From UBA724 sp964229545 (lineage in GTDB: Bacteria; Bacteroidota; Bacteroidia; Flavobacteriales; Flavobacteriaceae), in the NCBI GenBank assembly GCA_964229545.1, contig CAXRDP010000058.1, positions 1 through 7,603 of the forward strand: 7,603 bases of DNA, read 5' to 3'. Each line of letters starts with the position of its first letter. Position 1 is the first letter of the stretch. The notes under the pieces were generated by a model that saw nothing but the letters and a program-made list of their open reading frames with translations, ran no database searches and was not told the DNA's origin. Position numbers and translations under genes: made by a program. Positions 1 to 5,981 of the stretch are shown piece by piece.

Positions 1-40
1 GGCCCGCACCCACAAGCACCAATTTTCCTTCTTTATGCAT
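1..40 (-). CDS. cobA: Probable uroporphyrinogen-III C-methyltransferase, N-terminal fragment (cut by window edge)
   Basis: Only the first 13 codons are in the window. They start at the ATG at 40-38 and read MHKEGKLVLVGAG. The strand-plus-glycine pattern KLVLVGAG is how SAM-dependent uroporphyrinogen-III methyltransferases (CobA/SUMT and the CysG C-terminal half) usually begin, normally continuing PGDPELIT. The start overlaps the end of the sulfite reductase gene by 8 bp (33-40), which indicates translational coupling within the same operon. The family makes precorrin-2, the precursor of siroheme, and siroheme is the cofactor of the sulfite reductase encoded just upstream, so the context fits well. 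With so few residues, other tetrapyrrole methylases or a nucleotide-binding protein with a GxG start cannot be excluded, and a fusion with a siroheme synthase domain cannot be judged. Confidence 0.7.
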   Translation of the reverse strand, partial: MHKEGKLVLVGAG

Positions 41-2099
41 GGCTTTTCGATTTAATCCAAATAAGCACTTGTTTTGCCTGAGCCAAATATGTTTCCGCAA
101 AATCTTTACTCGGGCTTTGTTGGTTCATCGCCTGAACAGCCTCTCTAAAACTCTTATTTTGAGCTGGTGTGAAGTCAGCAAAATGAGTGTCAAATGCTTC
201 TATGATGGACTGATGTGAATTGATTTTGGCCTGAACGGTGGTCAGTAAGGCTTTGGCCCCACGAATCTGAGCTGCGTAGGCATAATAAATGCTATTCGAC
301 CACTTTTTTGTGTCATAGTTTGTTATGGCTTTCTCCAGATGTTCTTCAGCGTCAAACAATAAGGTTTGAACCAAGTCGATGGCCACACCCGCACATTCTC
401 CTATTCCGATGGCTTTTTCGTATTGACTTTCATTACCCCAATCAATAAAATCGGATGGAATGAGGTTGGAGGCATCACTTAAGTGCTTCAAGTTTTGGTA
501 GAAATAATCTGAACCTTGCCGCTGATAGTAGGTGCGAAAAGTTTCGTTTTTGTGGTGTTGATTTTGAAAATCGTCGAGTAACCATCGCAAAACTTCAGGG
601 GTTCTCTTGGAAGGGACTTTCAGTACTTTGTCAGCAAACAGACCTTCTCCATCTCCCAACAAACCACCTCCTAATAGAATTTGGGTTGCAGGGGCTATTT
701 TTCCGTTGGATTTAAGTGTCATTCCTTGAAACCCAATGTCTGCGATGGTGTGTTGCCCACAGGCATTCATACAGCCACTGATTTTGATGGATATTTGATG
801 TGCTTCTATGACCGATGCGTACTCGTTTTCAATGATTTCCTGCAGTTTGTTGGCCAAGCCCATACTGCTCGCAATTCCTAGATTACAGGTGTCAGTGCCT
901 GGACAAGCTACGATGTCGTTGATGCGCTCAAATCCTGGACGGCTCAGTCCAATGGCATCGAGTGCTTCGTAGAGTGCAGCTACATTGTCTTTTCTTACAG
1001 AACGCAATAATATCCCTTGATTAGGTGTAAATCGGCCTTCCTCCCCACAAAAATGCTCCATCACGACGGCCAAAGCGCGGGAAGTATCCGATGATATATC
1101 TCCGGTTTGTACACACAATCCTACAGATACCAATCCTTGCTGTTTTTGAGGAATTACATTGGTCTTGTGCCACAACGCATAAGCCTTGGTATCCACATTT
1201 TTTTTGGGGGAATAAGCATCTGTGATGCCAATTTTGTGTGGGTGGTATGCAATGGGATAGCTGTTGTTGGGCAATTCTTTTTGTGTTTTTTCTATATGAT
1301 TGATAAAAACTTCGTAACCCATTTCTTTGATAAGAAACTTGAGCCTTGCTTTGTTTCTTCGATTACGCTCTCCGTAGCGGTCAAAAACACGTATCACCGC
1401 TTCACTAAGTGGAATCAGTTGGTCTGAGGGTAAAAAATCTCTCAAACAATCAGCTGCTTTGGGTTGTGAGCCAATCCCACCGCCCACAAGCACTTTAAAC
1501 CCGTGTTGACCCTCTTTGATTTTAGGTATAAAGCCCAAATCATGGACAAATGTCAATGCATGATCTTTGTCAGAACTGGAGAAAGCCACCTTAAACTTAC
1601 GCCCCATATCTTGACAGATGGGGTTTCGTAAAAAATAGGTGTGAAATGCATGCGCATAAGGCGTAATATCAAAAGGTTCGTCTTTGTCTATACCGGCATA
1701 AATAGAGGCGGTGACATTGCGAACCGTATTTCCACAAGCCTCACGCATTGTGATTTGATCTTTTTCCAATTCTGCCCAAAGCTCGGGCGTTCTTTCCAAA
1801 TCTACATAGTGGATTTGTATGTCTTGGCGGGTGGTGATGTGCAAATTGCCATTGGAGTATTCATCAGACACGGCTGCGATGCGTCGCAATTGGGAAGCTG
1901 AAAATTTCCCATAAGGAATCTTGATGCGTACCATCTGCACACCCTGTTGGCGTTGTCCATAGACCCCTCTTGCCAGTCGTAGGCTTCGAAATTTTTCTTC
2001 GTCTATGTTGTTGTTTTTGAACTGAAAAATCTTTTTTTCCAATTCAATAATGTCCTGCTCTACGACAGGATTTTCTATTTCTGTACGGAAACTTTTCAT
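33..2099 (-). CDS. Sulfite reductase (siroheme/[4Fe-4S], ferredoxin type) with C-terminal HEPN domain
   Basis: This 688-residue protein reduces sulfite to sulfide in the cytoplasm, the last reductive step before cysteine synthesis. It has two nitrite/sulfite reductase half-domains: ferredoxin-like and siroheme-binding segments at about residues 45-270 and again at about 315-540. The cluster-binding cysteines are clear: C399-X5-C405 (CPGTDTC) and C443-X3-C447 (CMNAC). Probable sulfite/siroheme contacts, by analogy with Escherichia coli CysI, are R91 (TTRQD), R127 (VRNV) and K168/K170 (RKFK). Residues from about 570 to 688 form an extra helical domain resembling HEPN. No flavoprotein partner (CysJ) is nearby, so ferredoxin or another donor is likely. 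The gene starts 3 bp after the cysN stop codon and overlaps the next gene by 8 bp. A nitrite reductase is the main alternative, but the sulfate-activation neighbours favour sulfite. Confidence 0.93.
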   Translation of the reverse strand: MKSFRTEIENPVVEQDIIELEKKIFQFKNNNIDEEKFRSLRLARGVYGQRQQGVQMVRIKIPYGKFSASQLRRIAAVSDEYSNGNLHITTRQDIQIHYVDLERTPELWAELEKDQITMREACGNTVRNVTASIYAGIDKDEPFDITPYAHAFHTYFLRNPICQDMGRKFKVAFSSSDKDHALTFVHDLGFIPKIKEGQHGFKVLVGGGIGSQPKAADCLRDFLPSDQLIPLSEAVIRVFDRYGERNRRNKARLKFLIKEMGYEVFINHIEKTQKELPNNSYPIAYHPHKIGITDAYSPKKNVDTKAYALWHKTNVIPQKQQGLVSVGLCVQTGDISSDTSRALAVVMEHFCGEEGRFTPNQGILLRSVRKDNVAALYEALDAIGLSRPGFERINDIVACPGTDTCNLGIASSMGLANKLQEIIENEYASVIEAHQISIKISGCMNACGQHTIADIGFQGMTLKSNGKIAPATQILLGGGLLGDGEGLFADKVLKVPSKRTPEVLRWLLDDFQNQHHKNETFRTYYQRQGSDYFYQNLKHLSDASNLIPSDFIDWGNESQYEKAIGIGECAGVAIDLVQTLLFDAEEHLEKAITNYDTKKWSNSIYYAYAAQIRGAKALLTTVQAKINSHQSIIEAFDTHFADFTPAQNKSFREAVQAMNQQSPSKDFAETYLAQAKQVLIWIKSKSHA

Positions 2100-2102
2100 A
2101 GC

Positions 2103-3344
2103 TTATTGTATAAAACCAACGCCTGCGGTGTTGTTGGTCTGGGCATCTATCAAGATAAATGCGCCTAATTTTTGATTTTTGGTATAGGATTTTTGCACCA
2201 ATGGCTGAGCGGTAACAAGTTCCACCCCTCCGATGTCGTTTAATCCCAATGAGGAAGCCGCTGTTTCTGTGAGTGCGTCTAAATCTACACGAGAATGTAC
2301 ATTCCTGATTTTGGCTTGGGTACGTTGAACACCCAACTGTACCCAATACTTACTTCCGGGCACCAATTCTGTGTTTTGCATCCAACACACATTTGCTTTG
2401 AGTTCTTTGGAGGGCAAAATGGTTTCATTGGTACCACAGATGGTATTGCCTCTAGACACATCTACCTCATCTTCAAGCAATAGGGTAGCGCCCTCTCCTT
2501 GTTGCACGGCATCGACGGCTTTGCCAAATTTTTCTATGGATTTGATTTTACTAGTCCTACCACTTGGTTGCACAACAACATCATCTCCTACCTGAAAACC
2601 GCCTGAGTTTACCTTTCCGGCAAATCCTCTGTAGTCATGGTGGGTTTCTGTTTTGGGACGAATCACATATTGCACCTGCAATACATTTTCAGCTTCTTTT
2701 TTGCTTTCTGTCGGCAGCTCTTCAAGTACTTGGAGCAAGCTTTTCCCCTCATACCAGTCCATATTGGATGACGGTTGGGCTACATTGTCCCCTTTGAGTG
2801 CGGAAATTGGCACAAAAGTGCGTGTTGTGGCTTGGGCTTGTGCAGCTTCCATCCAACCTGTGATGTCTTGTTTGATTTCCTCAAATCTGTTTTGGTCAAA
2901 ATCAACCAAATCCATTTTGTTGACGGCAAATACCAAGTGTTGAATCCCAAGTAGTTGGGTGATATACAAGTGTCTTTTGGTTTGCTCTATCATTCCCTTG
3001 CGACCGTCGAGAAGCAAAATGGCAGCTTGTGCTGTAGAAGCTCCCGTGACCATATTGCGCGTGTATTCCACATGACCCGGTGCATCAGCGATGATAAACC
3101 TTCTGTTGGGTGTAGAGAAAAATATATTTGACACGTCGATTGTGATGCCTTGTTCCCTTTCGGTTAGCAGTCCGTCTGTGGCCAAAGAAAGGTCCAAATA
3201 ATCAAAACCTCGTGCTTCACTTTTTTGACGAATGTGCGCCAACTGATCGGTTTTTAAAGAGTTTGTTTCATAGAGTAGGCGCCCAATGAGCGTACTTTTT
3301 CCGTCGTCAACACTTCCTGCGGTTGCTATTTTGATAAGTTCCAT
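2103..3344 (-). CDS. cysN: Sulfate adenylyltransferase subunit 1 (GTPase subunit CysN)
   Basis: This 413-residue GTPase subunit couples GTP hydrolysis to adenylyl sulfate formation from ATP and sulfate by CysD. The translation-factor-like G motifs are visible in order: G1 GSVDDGKS (residues 10-17), G2 around GIT (66-68), G3 DAPGH (87-91), G4 NKMD (142-145) and G5 SAL (181-183). They are followed by two beta-barrel domains at about 222-310 and 312-410. It is shorter than E. coli CysN (475 residues) and carries no C-terminal APS kinase (CysC) domain, unlike the CysNC fusions. The ATG at 3344 follows the cysD stop codon with a 2-bp gap, as expected for two subunits of one complex. All GTPase motifs look intact. 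Confidence 0.96.
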   Translation of the reverse strand: MELIKIATAGSVDDGKSTLIGRLLYETNSLKTDQLAHIRQKSEARGFDYLDLSLATDGLLTEREQGITIDVSNIFFSTPNRRFIIADAPGHVEYTRNMVTGASTAQAAILLLDGRKGMIEQTKRHLYITQLLGIQHLVFAVNKMDLVDFDQNRFEEIKQDITGWMEAAQAQATTRTFVPISALKGDNVAQPSSNMDWYEGKSLLQVLEELPTESKKEAENVLQVQYVIRPKTETHHDYRGFAGKVNSGGFQVGDDVVVQPSGRTSKIKSIEKFGKAVDAVQQGEGATLLLEDEVDVSRGNTICGTNETILPSKELKANVCWMQNTELVPGSKYWVQLGVQRTQAKIRNVHSRVDLDALTETAASSLGLNDIGGVELVTAQPLVQKSYTKNQKLGAFILIDAQTNNTAGVGFIQ

Positions 3345-3346
3345 AA

Positions 3347-4237
3347 CTAAAAATATCCCACTTTTTTACGTTCTTCCATCGCTCCTTCAGATCGCTGGTC
3401 GTCAATGCGTGCGCCACGCTCTGACAAGTCAGAATCTCCAATTTCTTGTATGATGTTTTCCAATACAAATGCATCTGACAATACAGCAGCCGTACACGTC
3501 ATATCTCCCACGGTTCGAAAACGAACATTGGCGTTGCGTACTTCATCACTGTCCTCGATATGAACATAGTCAGATACGGGAATCCATTGCCCATCACGGT
3601 TAAATACTTTTCGTTCATGAGCGTAGTATAGGGACGGTATATCTAACTGTTCTCTCTGAATGTAGTTCCACACATCCAATTCTGTCCAATTGCTGATGGG
3701 GAATACACGTACGTTTTCTCCGTTGTGAATTTTCCCGTTAAGCATATCAAACAATTCAGGACGTTGTAGCTTTTCGTTCCATTGTCCAAAATCGTCACGC
3801 ACAGAGAAAATACGCTCTTTGGCGCGCGCCTTTTCCTCATCTCTGCGGGCACCACCCAAACATGCGTCAAATCTGTGTTTCTCAATGGTGTTGAGTAGGG
3901 TAGTGGTTTGCAATGCGTTTCTACTCGCATAACGACCTGTTTCTTCTCTTACCAAACCTGCATCAATATCGTCTTGTACATGACCTACAATCAGCTGTAC
4001 CCCCAATCGTTCTACCAGTTCGTCGCGAAAGGCTATGGTCTCAGGAAAGTTGTGTCCAGTGTCGATATGCACCAAGGGAAAAGGAATTTTGGCAGGTGCA
4101 AAAGCCTTTTCGGCCAAGCGCACCATGGTGATTGAGTCTTTTCCGCCAGAGAAAAGCAAACAAGGCTTATCAAACTGCCCTGCGACTTCGCGCATGATGT
4201 AAATGGATTCTTCTTCTAAACGATTGAGTACGTCCAT
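3347..4237 (-). CDS. cysD: Sulfate adenylyltransferase subunit 2 (CysD)
   Basis: This 296-residue catalytic subunit of the heterodimeric ATP sulfurylase makes APS from sulfate and ATP. It belongs to the PP-loop ATP pyrophosphatase superfamily, and the PP-loop FSGGKDS lies at residues 29-35. Other family hallmarks are the HIDTGHNFPET segment (57-67), GGARRDEEKARAKERIFS (128-145), the RTVGDMTCT segment (241-249) and the C-terminal SERGARIDD, which ends in GYF at 296. The length matches typical CysD (about 300 residues), so the gene is complete. The ATG at 4237 lies 3 bp after the cysH stop codon and the stop lies 2 bp before cysN. It must act together with CysN. Confidence 0.97.
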   Translation of the reverse strand: MDVLNRLEEESIYIMREVAGQFDKPCLLFSGGKDSITMVRLAEKAFAPAKIPFPLVHIDTGHNFPETIAFRDELVERLGVQLIVGHVQDDIDAGLVREETGRYASRNALQTTTLLNTIEKHRFDACLGGARRDEEKARAKERIFSVRDDFGQWNEKLQRPELFDMLNGKIHNGENVRVFPISNWTELDVWNYIQREQLDIPSLYYAHERKVFNRDGQWIPVSDYVHIEDSDEVRNANVRFRTVGDMTCTAAVLSDAFVLENIIQEIGDSDLSERGARIDDQRSEGAMEERKKVGYF

Positions 4238-4240
4238 GTG

Positions 4241-4951
4241 TTAGTTTTTAATCTGATGTAATCCACATTCTTTATGACTGCTTTCCCACCACCACCTTCC
4301 GGCTCGGATGTCTTCTCCTTCTGAAATGGCGCGCGTACAAGGCGCACAACCAATGCTTATATAGCCTTTTTTGTGAAGTTTGTTTTGTGGGACTTTATGG
4401 GTTTTTAAATATTGGTTGACCTGATCTAAAGTCCAATGGCTCAAGGGGTTAAATTTGATGATGTCAAAGGCTTCATCGTATTCAAAATGATGCAAAGCCG
4501 ATCTGTTGGCAGATTGTTCTTGCCTCAGGCCTGTAATCCAAACATCTGCACCCTCCAAAGCACGCTTTAGGGGTTCGATTTTACGCACACCACAGCAGGC
4601 TTTTCTTTTGTCAATGGAGTCGTAAAAACCATTGATACCATCCCTAGCTACCAATTCCGCCAATGCGTCGTGTTTAGGGTAAAAACAGTCAATGTGTTTG
4701 TTGTGTTTTTTGGTGGTTGCTGAAAGTACATCATAGGTTTCTTGAAACAAACGCCCTGTGTCCAACGTAAATATATCTACGGCAATTGAATGCCTAAAAA
4801 TAAAATCTGTGAGGACTTGGTCTTCCTGCCCCAAGGAAGATGAAAACACGGTTCTTCCGAGTTGGGCATCTAGTAGCAAAGCAAACGAATGCGCCAAGTC
4901 AAAGGGGTCTTTGATTTTTTGATTTAGGGCGTCAAGGGAGTCTGCAATCAT
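4241..4951 (-). CDS. cysH: CysH-family reductase, probably adenylyl-sulfate (APS) reductase
   Basis: This 236-residue PP-loop family reductase turns activated sulfate into sulfite using thioredoxin or glutaredoxin. The substrate-binding loop reads SSLGQED (residues 38-44), close to the SGAED type of APS reductases rather than the SFGIQ type of PAPS reductases. LDTGRLFQETY follows at 63-73. The protein has the paired cysteines C119-C120 (KACCGVRK) and C202-X2-C205 (GCAPC), which bind a [4Fe-4S] cluster in APS reductases. The C-terminal catalytic cysteine C229 lies in KECGLH. No APS kinase gene is in the window, so APS (EC 1.8.4.10) is the more likely substrate than PAPS, although automated names often say PAPS reductase. 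The ATG at 4949-4951 overlaps the stop codon of the preceding gene as ATGA, and cysD starts 3 bp after its stop. Confidence 0.94.
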   Translation of the reverse strand: MIADSLDALNQKIKDPFDLAHSFALLLDAQLGRTVFSSSLGQEDQVLTDFIFRHSIAVDIFTLDTGRLFQETYDVLSATTKKHNKHIDCFYPKHDALAELVARDGINGFYDSIDKRKACCGVRKIEPLKRALEGADVWITGLRQEQSANRSALHHFEYDEAFDIIKFNPLSHWTLDQVNQYLKTHKVPQNKLHKKGYISIGCAPCTRAISEGEDIRAGRWWWESSHKECGLHQIKN

Positions 4952-5214
4952 TTCTTTTCTGATTTACCCCAGTGAATTCGATTCCAAACGCGTTCGTGAA
5001 CCACATACAAACCCATTTTGGTAACAAGTTCGATGGCCCCTATAGACAGGGCAAAAGAGAGGGTACCCGTAACCAAATATGAAATAACGATGGTATCCAA
5101 TGTTCCTATAATGCGCCAGCTTATGGATTTGATAAAACTGCGTGACCATTTTTCTGATTGAGATGATTTCCTTTTTTCGGACTTATTATAAGCAATCCAG
5201 TGGTCGAGTAACAT
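4948..5214 (-). CDS. DUF2061 family small membrane protein, first gene of the cys operon
   Basis: This 88-residue protein is recognisable as DUF2061 from the core SWRIIGTLDT (residues 32-41), SYLVTG (45-50), SIGAIELVTKMGLY (57-70) and HERVWNRIHWG (73-83). Two hydrophobic stretches at about 34-58 and 58-72 suggest a small inner-membrane protein, with a basic N-terminal tail (KSEKRK) and basic C-terminal end. Its biochemical role is not established. I chose the ATG at 5214. A TTG at 5235 would add seven residues, but it lies inside the probable -7 promoter element. The stop overlaps the cysH start by 4 bp, so it is translationally coupled to the sulfate-reduction genes, which suggests a role in sulfur or thiol physiology. 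That role is inference. Confidence 0.85.
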   Translation of the reverse strand: MLLDHWIAYNKSEKRKSSQSEKWSRSFIKSISWRIIGTLDTIVISYLVTGTLSFALSIGAIELVTKMGLYVVHERVWNRIHWGKSEKK

Positions 5215-5232
5215 GGTTTTTTGTTTGGGGTA

Positions 5233-5240
5233 CAAACATA
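5233..5240 (-). promoter_or_regulatory. Candidate Bacteroidota -7 promoter element for the cys operon
   Basis: Read on the minus strand this is TATGTTTG, an exact match to the Bacteroidota sigma-factor -7 consensus TAnnTTTG. Transcription would begin near 5226-5229, giving a leader of roughly 12-15 nt before the ATG at 5214. A TTTG on the same strand lies 24 nt upstream (+ strand 5265-5268), slightly further than the usual spacing to the -33 element, so that part is weak. The putative operator overlaps this upstream region. Confidence 0.5.
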
Positions 5241-5253
5241 AAACATATTTCAG

Positions 5254-5282
5254 ATAAATCCTACCAAATATATAGGATTTAT
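5254..5282. promoter_or_regulatory. Perfect inverted repeat, candidate Rrf2-type operator
   Basis: Two perfectly complementary 10-bp arms, ATAAATCCTA (5254-5263) and TAGGATTTAT (5273-5282), are separated by 9 nt. The repeat is centred between the divergent cys operon and the Rrf2-family gene. It lies just upstream of the candidate -7 element of the cys operon and ends 29 bp before the Rrf2 GTG start. Rrf2 regulators such as IscR and CymR bind dyads of about this size as dimers. The position would allow one protein to control both directions. Binding by the adjacent regulator is inferred, not shown. Confidence 0.6.
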
Positions 5283-5311
5283 ATATTTATATGAAATATG
5301 TATATTTGTGT

Positions 5312-5731
5312 GTGATTTCTAACAAATGTAAATACGCCATTCGTGCGCTTCTCTATATAGCGCGACAATCTGAGGAGGATAGGGCCGTGATGACTTCTGA
5401 GATAGCCGAAGCTCAAAAAATTCCTCGTAAGTTTTTAGAAGGTATTCTTCGTGATTTGCGGAACAATCGCATATTGGATAGCAAGCGCGGTAAAGACGGC
5501 GGCTTTCGGTTGTTGCGCAAACCTGAAGAGGTGAGTATGACCGAAATCATGCGCATCATGGATGGACCTATTGCCATGCTTCCTTGTGTGTCGCTGAACT
5601 ACTACCGCTCGTGCGAGGAGTGTGACGAGGATTGTTGTCAGGTTAAGGGTTTGTTTGAACAAGTTCGCGACCGCACTCTTGAAGTGCTAAACAATGCCAA
5701 CCTAAAGACGTTGGGCGAGCAAGCGATTTGA
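5312..5731 (+). CDS. Rrf2-family transcriptional regulator with cysteine cluster
   Basis: This is a 139-residue winged-helix regulator. The N-terminal ISNKCKYAIRALLYIA (residues 2-17), the helix-turn-helix at about 27-53 (SEIAEAQKIPRKFLEGIL) and the wing KRGKDGGFRL (58-67) are typical of Rrf2. The cysteines C92, C101, C104, C108 and C109 sit where IscR has its Fe-S ligands (C92, C98, C104), so a metal-cluster or thiol sensor is likely. I chose the GTG at 5312 because family members begin close to the ISNKCKYA segment. An in-frame ATG at 5291 would add seven residues and cannot be excluded. It is divergent from the cys operon with a palindrome between them, so control of sulfate assimilation, comparable in concept to Bacillus CymR, is a reasonable inference. 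It may instead respond to iron-sulfur status. Confidence 0.9.
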   Translation: MISNKCKYAIRALLYIARQSEEDRAVMTSEIAEAQKIPRKFLEGILRDLRNNRILDSKRGKDGGFRLLRKPEEVSMTEIMRIMDGPIAMLPCVSLNYYRSCEECDEDCCQVKGLFEQVRDRTLEVLNNANLKTLGEQAI

Positions 5732-5770
5732 TATAAGTCTGTTTTTTCTCACGCTTGTTATCACTTCTTT

Positions 5771-5787
5771 CTGCAGCAGGCATGACA
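5771..5787. repeat. Possible truncated copy of the palindromic repeat
   Basis: The sequence CTGCAGCAGG is followed by CATGACA, and the latter equals the right end of the full copies downstream. CTGCAGCAGG is the exact reverse complement of 5993-6002 inside the third copy. This looks like the right end of a degenerate fourth unit whose left part is no longer recognisable. The match is short, so confidence is low. Confidence 0.4.
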
Positions 5788-5806
5788 CAAAAACACTATT
5801 TCAATA

Positions 5807-5874
5807 TGTCACTCCTGCGGAGGCAGGAGTCTCTTAAAGGCGCGGTAGATGCCGCATCGGGGTGCGGCATGACA
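5807..5874. repeat. Composite palindromic repeat, copy 1 (68 bp)
   Basis: The unit is bounded by TGTCA and its reverse complement TGACA. It contains two hairpins. The first has arms ACTCCTGC (5811-5818) and GCAGGAGT (5823-5830) with loop GGAG. The second has arms ATGCCGCA (5849-5856) and TGCGGCAT (5863-5870) with a 6-nt loop. A linker with TCTCTTAAAGG separates them. It resembles REP/BIME-like or MITE-like intergenic repeats. No transposase is nearby. The similarity to copy 2 extends outwards to 5802 and 5880. Confidence 0.85.
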
Positions 5875-5894
5875 ACAGAAACATAATAACAATA

Positions 5895-5962
5895 TGTCAC
5901 TCCCGTGTAAACGGGAGTCCTCTTAGGGCGTGATGGATGCCGCATCGGGGTGCGGCATGACA
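5895..5962. repeat. Composite palindromic repeat, copy 2 (68 bp)
   Basis: This copy aligns to copy 1 over 68 bp without gaps, has the same TGTCA/TGACA ends, and starts 88 bp further on. Its first hairpin has arms ACTCCCGT (5899-5906) and ACGGGAGT (5911-5918). Relative to copy 1, two base pairs are changed on both sides so that pairing is kept. Its second hairpin (5937-5944 with 5951-5958) is identical to that of copy 1, including the loop. Confidence 0.85.
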
Positions 5963-5981
5963 GTAGAAGCCCATTTCACCC

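Noticed and set aside
1107..1427. 106-codon plus-strand frame opposite the sulfite reductase gene
   Set aside because: It is antisense to a conserved coding region, and the hydrophobic appearance comes from the complementary strand; no start context or homology is recognisable.
2044..2346. 100-codon minus-strand frame overlapping the end of cysN
   Set aside because: It lies in another frame of the well-supported cysN gene and has no family features.
3643..3930. 95-codon minus-strand frame inside cysD
   Set aside because: It is an out-of-frame shadow of cysD with no domain signature.
5301..5308. TATATTTG on the plus strand, a match to TAnnTTTG, as promoter of the Rrf2 gene
   Set aside because: Transcription would start at about 5313-5316, downstream of both possible start codons (5291 and 5312), and no TTG lies at the expected -33 distance. 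In such AT-rich sequence a chance match is likely.
5719..5757. CAAGCG/CGCTTG pairing with a T-run after the Rrf2 stop codon as a terminator
   Set aside because: The arms are only about 6 bp, separated by nearly 30 nt, and the T-run lies inside the loop rather than after the stem.
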